Positions 48,797 to 59,358 of a stretch of DNA of 64,000 nt are shown one piece after another. The stretch's first letter is position 1. The number at the start of each line of letters is the position of its first letter. Origin of the DNA: Zygaena filipendulae (taxonomy: Eukaryota > Arthropoda > Insecta > Lepidoptera > Zygaenidae); the NCBI GenBank assembly GCA_907165275.2, contig OU015649.1:9082001-9146000 (forward strand). Reading direction: 5' to 3'. The position numbers and the translations under genes are program-made. A model generated the notes under the pieces. That model was not told the DNA's origin. It saw only the letters and a list, made by a program, of their open reading frames with translations, and did not search any database.

Positions 48797-51700
48797 ACTT
48801 TGGATCGTGATCAACCTAATGGAAGGCCGCAATGGAGATTCACTGTTTTTGCACAAGACGAAGGAGGCGAAGGTCTAGTTGGTTACGCAGACGTTCAAGT
48901 AAATCTCAAGGATATTAATGATAATGCGCCTATATTTCCTCAAGGAGTATATTTTGGTAATGTCACGGAAAATGGCACAGCTGGTATGGTCGTTATGACG
49001 ATGACTGCAATAGATTATGATGACCCTTCTGAGAGCAATAATGCAAAGCTTTGGTATTCTATTGAGAAAAATGTTATAGAGGAAGAAACAGGATCTCCCA
49101 TCTTCGAAATTGAACCGGAAACTGGTGTAATCAAAACTGCAGTATGTTGTTTAGATCGCGAACGAACACCGGATTATTCTATACAGATAGTCGCTTCTGA
49201 CGGAGGGGGGTTAAAGGGCACAGGAACAGCATCTATAAGAGTTAAAGACATAAATGACATGCCTCCTCAATTTACTAAAGATGAATGGTTTACGGAAGTA
49301 GATGAAACCGATGGTACAAACTTACCAGAAATGCCAATTCTTACTGTCACAGTTCATGATGAAGACGAAACAAATAAGTTCCAGTATAAAGTAATTGAAA
49401 ACAGTGGTTATGGAGCCGACAAATTTACGATGGTTAGAAATAATGACGGCACAGGTTCCTTAAAGATAGTACAACCATTAGACTATGAGGACCAATTACA
49501 GAGTAATGGTTTTAGGTTTAGGATACAAGTAAATGATAAAGGTGAAGATAATGACAACGATAAGTACCATGTAGCTTATTCGTGGGTTGTAGTTAAACTT
49601 AGGGATATAAACGACAATAAACCCCAGTTTGAAAGAGCTAATATTGAGGTATCTGTCTATGAAAACGCAGAAGTAGGTAAAAGTTTAGAAACATTTAAGG
49701 CTACTGATCCCGATCAGGGTGGTAAAAGCAAAGTCTCATATGCTATTGATAGATCTTCAGATAGAAAAAGGCAGTTTTCTATTAATCAGGAAGGTACTGT
49801 TAGCATACAAAGATCACTGGACAGAGAAGATACTCCCAGACATCAAGTCAAGATTTTGGCTATAGATGATGGAATGCCGCCTAGGACGGCAACAGCTACA
49901 CTCACGGTTATTGTTCAAGATATAAATGATAATGCACCAACATTTTTAAAAGATTACAGACCTGTTCTTACAGAGCATATCTCACCTAAAAAGGTAGCTG
50001 AAATTTTAGCTACAGATGATGACGATAGATCTAAAAGTAATGGCCCACCATTCCAGTTCAGATTAGACCCAGGTGCAGATGATATTATCAGAGCCTCGTT
50101 TAAAGTTGAGCAAGATCAAAAAGGTGCAAACGGTGATGGTATGGCTATTGTATCTTCTTTGCGATCTTTTGATAGAGAGCAGCAAAAAGAATACCTTATT
50201 CCTATTATAATAAAAGATCATGGTAATCCTGCTATGACAGGAACAAGCACTTTAACTGTAGTAATAGGTGACGTAAACGACAATAAAATGCAACCAGGCT
50301 CTAAAGAAATTCTGGTGTATAATTACCAGGGACAAGCACCAGACACTGAAATTGGAAGAGTTTATGTTTATGATCTTGATGATTGGGATTTACCGGACAA
50401 AAAATTCTTCTGGGAAAGCACAGAACACCCTAACTTTACGCTCAATGAAGAAACTGGTATGATACAAATGAAACACAAAACAAGAGAAGGTAGGTATCAC
50501 TTAAAATTCAAAGTGTATGATAGAAAACATACGCAAACTGATGTTCCGGCTAATGTGACTGTATATGTTAAAGAAATATCTCATGAGGCTATTATAAATT
50601 CTGGTTCATTGAGAATATCTGGGATATCAGACGAAGACTTTGTCAGAGTATGGAATTATAAAACTTTGAGTGTGTCCCGAAGTAAGTTAGATATATTTAA
50701 AGACAAACTGGCTGATTTACTTAATACAGAGCGTGAAAATATTGATGTATTTAGTGTCCAATTGAGAAAGAAACATCCTCCGATAACTGATATAAGATTT
50801 TCAGCACATGGAGCTCATTATTATAAACCAATACGACTTAACGGCATTGTTCTAATGCATAGAGAAGAAATAGAAAGAGCAGTGGGGATCAATATTACTA
50901 TGGTCGGTATTGATGAATGTCTCTACGAAAATCAAATGTGTGAAGGCTCTTGTACCAATGTCTTGGATATAAGTAATTTACCTTATATGGTCAATGCTAA
51001 TAAAACTGCCCTGGTTGGAGTAAGGGTAGATGTAATTGCCGAATGTACATGTGGTGCCCGAAACTTCACTCAAGCTGAGACGTGTCGTAATTCGCCCTGT
51101 TATAATGGTGGTAGATGTATTGAAGGAAAGTATGGATTAACATGTTCGTGTCCACCTGGTTATACTGGACCAAGATGTCAACAAACATCAAGAAGCTTTA
51201 GGGGTACTGGTTGGGCATGGTATCCTTCTTTGGAAATGTGTGATAGCTCCCATCTGAGTTTTGAATTTATAACACGGAAATCTGAAGGTGTACTTTTATA
51301 CAACGGACCTATAGTCCCACCCGAGCCCGAAGAAATAATGGTATCAGATTTTATATCAGTGGAGTTAGAAAGAGGAAATCCAAGATTACTAATTGATTTT
51401 GGCTCTGGCACATTAGAACTCAGAGTAAAAACTAAAAAATCATTAGACGATGGCGAATGGCATAGAATAGACATATTTTGGGATACGGAAAAAGTAAGAA
51501 TGATAGTAGATTATTGCAAATCTGCTGATATTCAAGAGATGGAAGACGGTACCCCTCCAGAATTTGATGACTCTTCATGTCAAGCAACAGGCACAATTCC
51601 TCCGTTTAATGAATACTTAAATGTAAATGCTCCATTACAAATTGGTGGCCTCTACATAGAGCACTTTGATCCTACACATTATCATTGGCAATACATGCCG

Positions 51701-52593
51701 ATCGGAAAAGGATTTGATGGATGCATAAGAAATCTCATTCATAATAGCAAATTGTACGACTTGGCTCACCCAGGCCTATCTAGAAATTCTGTAGCTGGCT
51801 GTCCTCAAACAGATGAGATATGCAATCAAGCAGACACGACGTCAAGATGTTGGGAACACGGAACTTGTGTTGGTAGCTTTTCAGAGGCTAGGTGCCAGTG
51901 CCAACCAGGATGGACAGGACCTTCATGTAATTTACCAACAACACCCACTAGCTTTAGACCTCAAAGCTACGTTAAATTTGCTCTAAGTTTTGAACCAGAT
52001 CGGTTTAGTACTCAAATCCAATTAAGGTTTAGAACTCGTGAACCTCACGGAGAACTTTTCAGAGTCAGTGATCAGCACAACAGAGAATATGGCATACTAG
52101 AAGTAAAAGATGCCAGATTACACTTCCGATATAATCTTAACTCATTGCGTACCGAAGAGCGTGATGTGTGGCTTAATTCAGTGGCCGTCGACGACGGTCA
52201 GTGGCATATAGCACGTGTCAGCAGATATGGAAGTGCGGCTACACTCGAGATAGACGGTGGTGAAGGAAGGAGATACAACGAAACATTTACTTTCGAAGGT
52301 CACCAGTGGTTATTAGTTGATAAACAAGAAGGAGTATATGCTGGTGGAAAAGCCGAATACACAGGTGTTCGAACATTCGAAGTCTATGCCGACTTTCAAA
52401 AAGGTTGTTTGGATGACATTAGATTGGAGGGCAAACACTTGCCCTTACCTCCAGCGATGAATGGCACACAATGGGGACAGGCGACAATGGCTAGGAATTT
52501 AGATCGCAATTGCCCTTCAAACAGTCCGTGCATTAATGTCCATTGTAATGCGCCTTTCGTTTGCGTCGACCTTTGGAATGAATACGAGTGCAC
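48797..52593 (+). CDS. CadN: CadN giant exon: EC repeats, EGF and laminin-G modules
   Basis: This 3797-bp exon encodes 1265 residues, from TLDRDQPNG to ...NEYEC. The acceptor ATTTTTTTTACAG is very strong and the donor is CAC|GTAAGT (phase 2 split codon). Domain order by residue within the exon: end of an EC repeat closing with DINDNAP (39-45); EC to DINDMPP (151-157); EC to DINDNKP (270-276); EC to DINDNAP (375-381); EC to DVNDN (492-496); a degenerate membrane-proximal EC-like region and the non-chordate classic-cadherin region (about 497-755); EGF (763-794); laminin G (about 800-1002); EGF (about 1009-1044); laminin G (about 1052-1238); start of a further EGF. This is the type III classical cadherin architecture of Drosophila CadN, a homophilic adhesion receptor in neurons. 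The exon is AT-rich in codon third positions, unlike its neighbours. No duplicate of a fly-like exon 13 is seen. Confidence 0.97.
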
Positions 52594-52621
52594 GTAAGTT
52601 TTATCTCTTTATCTCTTATCT

Positions 52622-52855
52622 ATACATAAAAATGCTTTGTCCTGAATGACTGATGGATCAACACAGAGCCTAAACCGCTGATCGTAGAGACCTGAAACTT
52701 GGAGGGTGTGTTCTTTGTTTGACGTAGGCATCCGATAAGAAAGGATTTTTGAAAATTCAACCCCTAAGGAGATGAAAAATTGCAAAGTTTGTATGGAACA
52801 ATTTCGCGGGAAATTCGAAATTATCGCGGGTGAAACCGCGCGGGACAGGTAGATA
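52622..52855 (+). repeat. GC-motif interspersed repeat in the CadN intron
   Basis: TACATAAAAATGCTTTGTCC, ACTTGGAGGGTGTGTTCTTT and GCGGGTGAAACCGCGCGGGA plus CAGGTAG form one copy. It is followed within 12 bases by a second copy. Confidence 0.75.
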
Positions 52856-52865
52856 ATATAAAAAA

Positions 52866-53035
52866 TGAATTGCTGTTCGTTTGTCTCGCTAAAACTCGAG
52901 AATGGCTCGGTCGATGTGAATAACTCTTTTTTTGTTGGGTTCGTAATAATTATCGGGAGAAGGTTTGTATTAAAGAAAATTGGGAGTTGCAGGAGTTTCG
53001 AAACTCAAGCGGCGAAACCGCGGGCACAGCTTCAT
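52866..53035 (+). repeat. GC-motif interspersed repeat, subfamily 2, in the CadN intron
   Basis: GAATTGCTGTTCGTTTGTCT and CGCTAAAACTCGAGAATGGC match the copy at 8165. The right end is GGCGAAACCGCGGGCACAGC. The open frame at 52865-53095 is this repeat, not an exon. Confidence 0.75.
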
Positions 53036-53427
53036 AAAATGCTTAACTGTAGGAATAAAAAATATTCGTATTCCTTTCATCACCGTCGAGCTAGATAGTT
53101 CATATAAAAATACCTAATATCAATAGTATTTTTTAAATCACTCTAGAAAAATTATTATTATCTTGCGCGCACTGAGTTGAGAATAATGTTTACTGATATT
53201 TAAATAAAATTTTCGTATTCTATTTATTATTAACATTTTTAACGTACCTACCTACGCTATTTTATTTCGCTTGTATTAAAATAAGTATAATATAAATTTT
53301 ATTACAATACGTACCTACACTATATACTTTTTATAATCTATTTTAAATATTCTAATATCACAATATTTTTCTATTATGTAATGCTTTTAGTATAAATTTT
53401 TATGCTAACATAACAAATACTGTCTAG

Positions 53428-53663
53428 TTGCGGTGAGGGTTTGGTATTATCGCCGGACGGCAAAGGTTGCGTTGACAAGAACGAATGTCTATACTTCCCG
53501 TGCCGCAACGGGGGCTCGTGCGAGAACCGTGAGCCGGGATACCGCTGCCACTGTCCCGAAGGTTTCTGGGGAGAGAACTGCGAACTGGTGCAGGAGGGCC
53601 GCACGCTCAAGCTCAGCATGGGCGCGCTCGCGGCTATCCTCGTCTGCCTCCTCATTATCATGA
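53428..53663 (+). CDS. CadN: CadN alternative exon E: EGF plus first part of TM helix
   Basis: This 236-bp exon has an acceptor TACTGTCTAG and a donor ATGA|GTGAGC. It is entered in phase 2 and left in phase 1. It completes one EGF-like module ([15 protein letters not shown]), encodes a calcium-type EGF ([17 protein letters not shown]...[10 protein letters not shown]), a short stalk ([10 protein letters not shown]), and a hydrophobic run [14 protein letters not shown] that continues into ILVLVFVVY from exon 54834. It is GC-rich. Exon F (53917) encodes the same modules with identical phases, so E and F are interchangeable, as Drosophila exons 18a/18b are. Its length is 2 modulo 3, so including both exons, or neither, breaks the frame. 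The choice changes the membrane-proximal EGF and half of the transmembrane helix. Confidence 0.93.
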
Positions 53664-53916
53664 GTGAGCACTTAGCCTAACAACACTCCTGCTGTCATTC
53701 ATCGCAACGCACATTACTCATACTAGCACTCTCTGTCCATTATCACCATATAGTTTATTTATTATGTAGATTTAGGTACTATTCGTGTTTATTTATAGCT
53801 GTTGTGTTAGATCGTATTATTATAATATGAATATAGTTAGTGCATGACGAATAGGGTCCGGGGCTCAGTGCGCGCGGAGTTGTTCGCGACAGGGAGGTAT
53901 AGCGCGTAATGTGTAG

Positions 53917-54155
53917 GTGTCCGAGTGGCTCGACCCGTGGCGGCGGCACGTGTGTCAACGTGGACGAGTGTTTGCGGAACCCGTGCCGCAACGGGGGCAC
54001 GTGTGTGGACCGCGAGCCGGCGCGCCGCTACGACTGCGTATGCGCCTTCGGCTACGCCGGTCACGATTGCGAGCTGGAACTACTCGCCTCCGGAATCATC
54101 ACGCCCTCAAGGGATTTCGTAATAGCTATCATTGTCTGTTTGTTTTTGCTTTTAG
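53917..54155 (+). CDS. CadN: CadN alternative exon F: EGF plus first part of TM helix
   Basis: This 239-bp exon is the second copy of the EGF/transmembrane module. The best acceptor is AATGTGTAG|GTGTCC, which keeps Thr-Cys at the junction as in exon E. The donor is TTTTAG|GTGAGC. Peptide landmarks: T-CPSGSTRGGGTC, VNVDECLRNPCRNGGTC, DREPARRYDCVC, GYAGHDCELE, then stalk and the hydrophobic run FVIAIIVCLFLLL, which continues as VLVLVFVVY from 54834. Phases match exon E, and it is three bases longer, so either exon keeps frame. No polypyrimidine tract is visible before the acceptor, which fits a regulated exon; a nearby alternative AG cannot be excluded. The gap to exon E is only 253 bp. Drosophila CadN 18a/18b is the established parallel. 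Confidence 0.88.
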
Positions 54156-54833
54156 GTGAGCACTTTTGATCATATTTTTTTTGTTTGCATGTTCATAATA
54201 TGGTATTTCATTTCATTTCACATAACATTGTAATGACTATAGCGTAGGGATAAACAATACTCATCAGTCTTCTGTCATCATTCACGTTTTGTATTTAAAT
54301 TGGGTAATATATGCAATTCATTAACATATTTTGACCTATTATTATAGAAGGTAATAAATGCGAAACGTCGTTACATAAGTAATTTCATTTATATCCTTAA
54401 AAATTTCCATAACTATGCATACCTACATGAATTCATGACTCCACATTATATAGAATTCAGATTCTATCTTGTTTTATAATCTATCAACTATGATTCCTCC
54501 CATGTTCGATTCATTATTACTTATTACACATCTAATAACGGATGTTGGTTGTATTGAGCCCGAAAACATCTAACAAAGCTTCAAACTTGTTTTATTTACT
54601 CACGAGTAGGTAAATACAACGCGAGGCTTTATTTATAATGTTTAATCGATTAACTTCAAACAATACACGTAGAGGTAGCAACTCTCCTGAACGAGCAATT
54701 ATACATAAAACCGGTTTGTTTGCTTTCGGAATCCTTAGAGGAATAGCTGTTTTGATGTATACGTATTTACGTATTATTTACAAACAATTTCATTATTACA
54801 CTAGATCTGAAGTATCGATTTTGTTTCTGCCAG
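54156..54833 (+). other. CadN: CadN intron after the EGF/TM alternative exons
   Basis: This 678-bp AT-rich intron has a strong acceptor, TTTTGTTTCTGCCAG. The frame upstream of 54834 stays open to a methionine at 54638, but the cadherin homology begins exactly at the acceptor, so I treat that upstream part as intron. No repeats were recognised. Confidence 0.8.
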
Positions 54834-55037
54834 TTCTGGTGCTCGTGTTCGTGGTATACAACCGCCGCCGTGAAGCGCATATAAAGTACCCGGGACCAGA
54901 CGATGACGTGCGTGAAAATATCATTAACTACGACGATGAGGGCGGCGGCGAAGATGACATGACTGCTTTCGACATCACACCACTGCAAATACCCATCGGT
55001 GGGCCGCTACCCGATCACGCGCCCGCTAAGTTGCCAT
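54834..55037 (+). CDS. CadN: CadN exon: end of TM helix and p120-binding juxtamembrane tail
   Basis: This 204-bp exon is entered in phase 1 and left in phase 1 (CCAT|GTGAGT). It encodes LVLVFVVY (the second half of the transmembrane helix), the basic stop-transfer cluster NRRREAHIK, and YPGPDDDVRENIINYDDEGG followed by GEDDMTAFDI. In classical cadherins the acidic E-G-G-G-E-D core binds p120-catenin and controls endocytosis and stability. The exon ends with a Pro-rich linker (PIGGPLPDHAPAKLP). It works with either EGF/TM exon: exon E supplies an A and exon F a G as first base of the junction codon, giving Ile or Val, both compatible with a membrane helix. Very strong match to insect CadN. Confidence 0.96.
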
Positions 55038-56153
55038 GTGAGTTTTATTGATTTCTCTAAATGATATTGTTAATTTATTTTCATACGTGAAATGTAACAA
55101 ATACTCAACCGAAGTTTTAATTTAACGTAGTTTTTAACTACTTGGAATGTTGTTGGATCACTTTTAGTTTGACCTAAAAACAGCTTCGTGAAACTTTCAA
55201 ATGACTTGATCCATTAAATCCTGAAATCAATTTTTTTGTTAAAGCTAAGCCGAAAATAACAGAATTTTGTATTTAATTTACGCTAAACGTTTTTAATTAA
55301 TACCTACGTATATCTCGTATATTATACGTCTGTCATAAAATTATTCTCCCTAAATATGAAAAAGTAATATAAGGGAAGTGCAATAAAAACGAGTGGTCAC
55401 AACTTTGAGGTGTTGCTGGGCTGACCGCTTTCATGGCAGCCAGTTTATTGGGTTAATTTTTGTGATATACGTATGTAGGTACAATGTTGTTTTTGTTTCT
55501 GTATAAATTTTGTTATTAGATACAATTTCTTATCCAGCAATATCATTATTTAACGAAAGAACGCATTGCTTTCCCAAAACAAAGCTTTACTGCCTTATAC
55601 TTTTGCCAAAAGCAACTAGAGCGTTATTTAGAAAGTAGTTTCGTGCCGTCTCAGAAGTGTCATTCCACTATTTCTGAAGACATTCTAGTGTGAGAAGAAA
55701 GATAATAATAATAAATTATTATCTTTATTGTAATTGCCAAAGTTACAAATCCATGTCACCCTAGCTTTTAAACTAACGCTAGCTGTAGTTTAAAAGCCAG
55801 AGATGATGGACTGAAATTCTTTATAAAATTTGGCGATAGGCTCACTACTTGACGAGTTGAACATTTTGTAATTAATAATTATTAATTATGTGTGTTAAAA
55901 GTGGTGCCTTAAATATAAGGTACCTACCTAGTAAACCTCTTATCTTACCTGGATTCCCTCTCATCGAGATTAGTACATAAATTCGTAAGGTATTAGGTAG
56001 GTAGGTATACCATAATATATACGTATACACATATTATTATCATATTTCCTAATAGGTATTATTAGGTAGGTATATAATTTTACGTTCAGATAAAATTATA
56101 CTTTTTCTTCAAGGTTAGAACTTGGTGTTGACTGTGTCTTATTTGTTGAATAG
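55038..56153 (+). other. CadN: CadN intron within the cytoplasmic domain
   Basis: This 1.1-kb AT-rich intron runs from donor GTGAGT to acceptor TTGTTGAATAG. Around 55698-55800 there is a short AT-rich interspersed fragment (ATAATAATAAATTATTATC) that resembles a retroelement tail; the rest contains no feature I can name. Confidence 0.75.
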
Positions 56154-56381
56154 ATCCGTTAATGGGTGTCGGTCTCGGCGTTGGCCCCATGGGGGTGCCG
56201 CCGGGGGTCGGCGTTGGCGTGGGGGTGCCGTTGCCGGGGGAGACGAACGTAGGCATGTTCATCGAGGAGCACAAGCGGCGGGCCGATAGCGACCCCAACG
56301 CGCCGCCCTTCGACGACCTGCGTAACTACGCCTACGAGGGCGGCGGCAGCACCGCGGGCTCGCTCTCCTCGCTTGCATCCG
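56154..56381 (+). CDS. CadN: CadN exon: Gly/Val-rich linker and start of catenin-binding region
   Basis: This 228-bp GC-rich exon is phase 1 at both ends (donor TCCG|GTGAGT). It opens with a low-complexity Gly/Val/Pro tract (GVGLGVGPMGVPPGVGVGVG, about residues 5-24). It then has NVGMFIEEHKRRADSDPNAP and PFDDLRNYAYEGGGS, followed by a serine cluster (STAGSLSSLAS). In classical cadherins the D-x-N-A-P-P-[FY]-D and EG-x-GS-x-AGSLSSL segments form the core that binds the armadillo repeats of beta-catenin; phosphorylation of the serines raises affinity. That function is family knowledge and the motifs are visible here. The Gly/Val tract looks like a local expansion and is the least conserved-looking part of the cytoplasmic tail. 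Confidence 0.95.
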
Positions 56382-56972
56382 GTGAGTCACTGTCTTTACC
56401 GTGTCGAACATCGATCACTATACTCCAGATGGGCAGTCAACCTGGTGCTTGGGTTTAAACCCGATGTAAACCTGGGCGTTTACGGGCTGTTATCGGGTTT
56501 AAACTCAAGCAGCGGGTTGTTTGCCTATCTATATCAGTCATACATTCACTTTGGCTGTAGTTAAAATTTATTTTAGTTACGATTGACACTTTTTATGAAG
56601 CAAGATAAACTTTTAGACGTTCATTTCAAAATTAGCAGAATTGTTTCTGCAAATTTCCATAGAGTTAGTTATATTACATTTATCATACGCATTGTTGACG
56701 AAGGATACCCATTGGTTTTATTGCAAAGCTTTTTAAGCTTTTTTCACATCGTATTCCTGCTTATTTTGTTTCCAATGTAGCATTTTTTATAATAGTTACC
56801 CAGGCGAGTTTCGTGGAAAGAAGGTTCTTATTTAGATACTTTTCATTTACCGTATGCTTCAGTTAATCAATACTTTAAGTAGGTACCTACTTGTATCCAA
56901 CTTAGTGGGAACCAATAACAAACCGGAGCTGCCTACGTCGTCTTTTTATAATATTGAAGATCAATTTGCCAG
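56382..56972 (+). other. CadN: Last CadN intron, with an imperfect hairpin
   Basis: This 591-bp intron lies between the last two coding exons. It contains an inverted repeat at 56453-56504 built on the palindrome GTTTAAAC (listed separately) and otherwise AT-rich sequence. The acceptor is GATCAATTTGCCAG. Confidence 0.8.
56453..56504. repeat. CadN: Inverted repeat on GTTTAAAC in the last CadN intron
   Basis: GTTTAAACCCGAT (56453-56465) pairs exactly with ATCGGGTTTAAAC (56492-56504). Inside it GTAAAC pairs with GTTTAC. It lies 70 bp downstream of the donor at 56382. Confidence 0.85.
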
Positions 56973-57076
56973 GTACCGACGACGAGACACACGAGTACGA
57001 CTACTTGGGCGCGTGGGGACCCCGCTTCGACAAGCTCGCCGACATGTACGGCCCCGAGCTGGACGAGCAACTGTAG
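56973..57076 (+). CDS. CadN: CadN last coding exon: C-terminal beta-catenin-binding end
   Basis: The final coding segment begins after CAATTTGCCAG with the last two bases of a Gly codon. It encodes TDDETHEYDYLGAWGPRFDK and LADMYGPELDEQL, then TAG at 57074-57076. The motif D-Y-L-x-x-W-G-P-R-F-x-K-L-A-D-M-Y-G is the conserved end of classical cadherin tails that lies along beta-catenin. Fly CadN and vertebrate cadherins share it. The stop sits only a few residues after this motif, as in the family, so the C terminus appears complete. Confidence 0.96.
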
Positions 57077-57762
57077 GTGACCAACTGACCAGCCTCTCCC
57101 CTCGACACGAGCCCCGCGCCACACTCGACTCGCCGTGCAAACTTAGTCAATTGACTCCCACCGTGACTGACCCGTGGCAGGAGCCACACTCGTCAACAAC
57201 AAACCCGTGGAGTTTATTTTGTAAATAACGAAGTGAGGTCACTTTTAGAACCACCTCTCTTCTTAACTAGCTCTTATTAATTTTATACACCACTATATTT
57301 TAGTAGACTTGTAATGATAAATGATTAACTTAGCAATCTTAATTAAGAATATCTCATACTTACTACTTATTATAATTGCCTCATTTTTATATGAAAATCT
57401 AAACGTGTATCTTCACCAAATATTTGATATTATAAGTTTTAATCGTATTAGCCATAATATTATGAGTCAGTATTTTATTCGAGGTTATTTTGTAAGGAAC
57501 GATTGCTACCCGAGGGCCAAGCGTGAAACTGAGCCGTGGGTGTTTGTAGATAGTAGTATGCTATAAATGTGAATAATTTATACGAGTAATGTTAAGTACA
57601 CTGTAGCTTTACGTGATATCAAATACCTAACATTTTGGGGCCCTCCGGCATAGGATCGTTGGAATGTAAAGCATACGTTATTTATATCTTTATAATGATA
57701 AACTAGATAATTTGGTCCGGACGGACGTTGAGTCGATGCTCATTTATAAAAATGGGGCTGTA

Positions 57763-57768
57763 AATAAA
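57763..57768 (+). terminator. CadN: First CadN polyadenylation signal AATAAA
   Basis: Canonical AATAAA 687 bases after the stop codon, in CTGTAAATAAAGTATAG. It is the earliest clear signal in the 3'UTR; use of it is inferred. Confidence 0.45.
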
Positions 57769-59352
57769 GTATAGCAACAACCTAATCCCCATAATGATAC
57801 TATCTTAGCTGAATGTTCGAATGATATTAAAGATGATATTGTTTAAGCAAAATGTACAGTAAACTGGTGTTCCTCTCCTGACGTCTCCTGTAGAGTTAGA
57901 TTTATTAGTGAATTAATTAAGACAAGTGTATTGTAAACATGAAAGCAAATCGCTGTGTTTGTAAGATACTTATTTTCGTTTCGTGATTGAGCCATCGTGA
58001 AACTCTTCAGTGTGTGAGAGCATGATAGTGCATGTGTGGTGTGAGAGAGCTGGGTGTGCAAACGGAAGACTTGGCGCCGCCAGTCATTCAGAACTATGCT
58101 GATATGAATGGGATTGTGCCAATTTATAGCATTACGATTGTATGGATCTGAAGACGGTAGAGTTAAGTGTTTGCACTTTATTTATTCGTACCCTATATTT
58201 ATATAGACATTAATTTAGTCGCACCTAGGAAAATATCAATAAATTATTAAGAGTGTTGTGCTAGAATAAATTATACGACCGATTATGATGTGAGATAGTT
58301 AAAAGACGCTGAGTCACTAAATTATAAATTAAATTTTAAGAATTTATCTAGAATAATTCAATAATAAAATTAAAAGTTTCCATTAACTGTCTCATGTCGG
58401 CATCGACTTACGATCAGTGTAAAAATTTTAGTATAAACTGAATTGCGTTAAAATGACTGATTTTTTATGTGTTTGAATGCCTAAGATTTTGTAGTATCGG
58501 TTACTTAATTATAGACTTCGAACTTTGTACTGTAAGGAGATCACCCCTTAGTTTGCACTCAAATCAAATATTACCTACTCAAGTACATTAATATTAAAGC
58601 AATTCTCGTTAATTACTATTCGTGTAAGTAGACATTAATAACTAGTTAGTCCGGGAACGAAACATGGTTTTTTTAAATAGTTTTTATTATAAATCTTACA
58701 CTGCCAGCAAACATACATATTCAAAGGAACGAAATGAGTTAGTCCGATATTCATATTTCGGTCTTATACAAAACGTTTTAATTGTAAGTGTTCGCATTTT
58801 TCATTTTAATAATAATAATTTTTTTTTTATGCATTTTCGCTAAGTAAGTACATAATTGCATTCTTCATTTATTGCACACAGTAAGCTCTGCGATGTCTCT
58901 TTTTGCGTGTAGGTACCTTCGTTCTGGATTGTAAAATGGGCACTTGTGCGTGCATGTTTCACAGCAAAAAACGAATTGCAATCGCAATTTATGCATCGTG
59001 ATTAACGCGACGCCAGCTGTTAGGAGGTTCGCGCGCCTCCCGGGCCGGCGCTATCGCGTCCTCCAAACGGGACGTAGGTATAAATTTCACTTTGTTTTCA
59101 CAATTAGGTTGTTTCCTCACGTAACTACTGCTATGCACGTAAACTGTAAACATAGACAGCAGAGCACACAATCCCAGTACAAAATGCGAAAGGTGCAATA
59201 AGTATCTATATAACACCGCCCCGTCGCGTCGCAGTCGGCCGGCGCGGCGCACGTAATTTTATTTTAGACATTTAATTGTATTACATACCTAGTTATGTTC
59301 TGTTTCAACTGTGATTATTTAGTTGTACAAGTCTGATGATTACATAAAAAGG

Positions 59353-59358
59353 AATAAA
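59353..59358 (+). terminator. CadN: Distal AATAAA, possible long-3'UTR end
   Basis: AATAAAAACATTG followed by a T-rich stretch (TGCCTGTTTTATTTCG) has the layout of a real cleavage site: signal, short gap, then a GT/T-rich element. It would give a 3'UTR of about 2.3 kb. Whether it belongs to CadN needs transcript ends. Confidence 0.4.

Larger units (their letters stand above)
52594..53427 (+). other. CadN: CadN intron filled with two GC-motif repeats
   Basis: This 834-bp intron runs from GTAAGT at 52594 to an acceptor ending in TGTCTAG at 53427. About half of it is two consecutive decayed copies of the interspersed GC-motif repeat, at 52622-52855 and 52866-53035, both in + orientation. The remaining 390 bases are AT-rich with no recognised feature. 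Confidence 0.8.

Noticed and set aside
54638..54833. Open frame before the juxtamembrane exon as a possible alternative first exon
   Set aside because: No family similarity; a strong acceptor lies exactly where homology begins.
56086..56298. Minus-strand Pro/Thr-rich open frame opposite the cytoplasmic exon
   Set aside because: It is the antisense shadow of the GC-rich Gly/Val coding tract.
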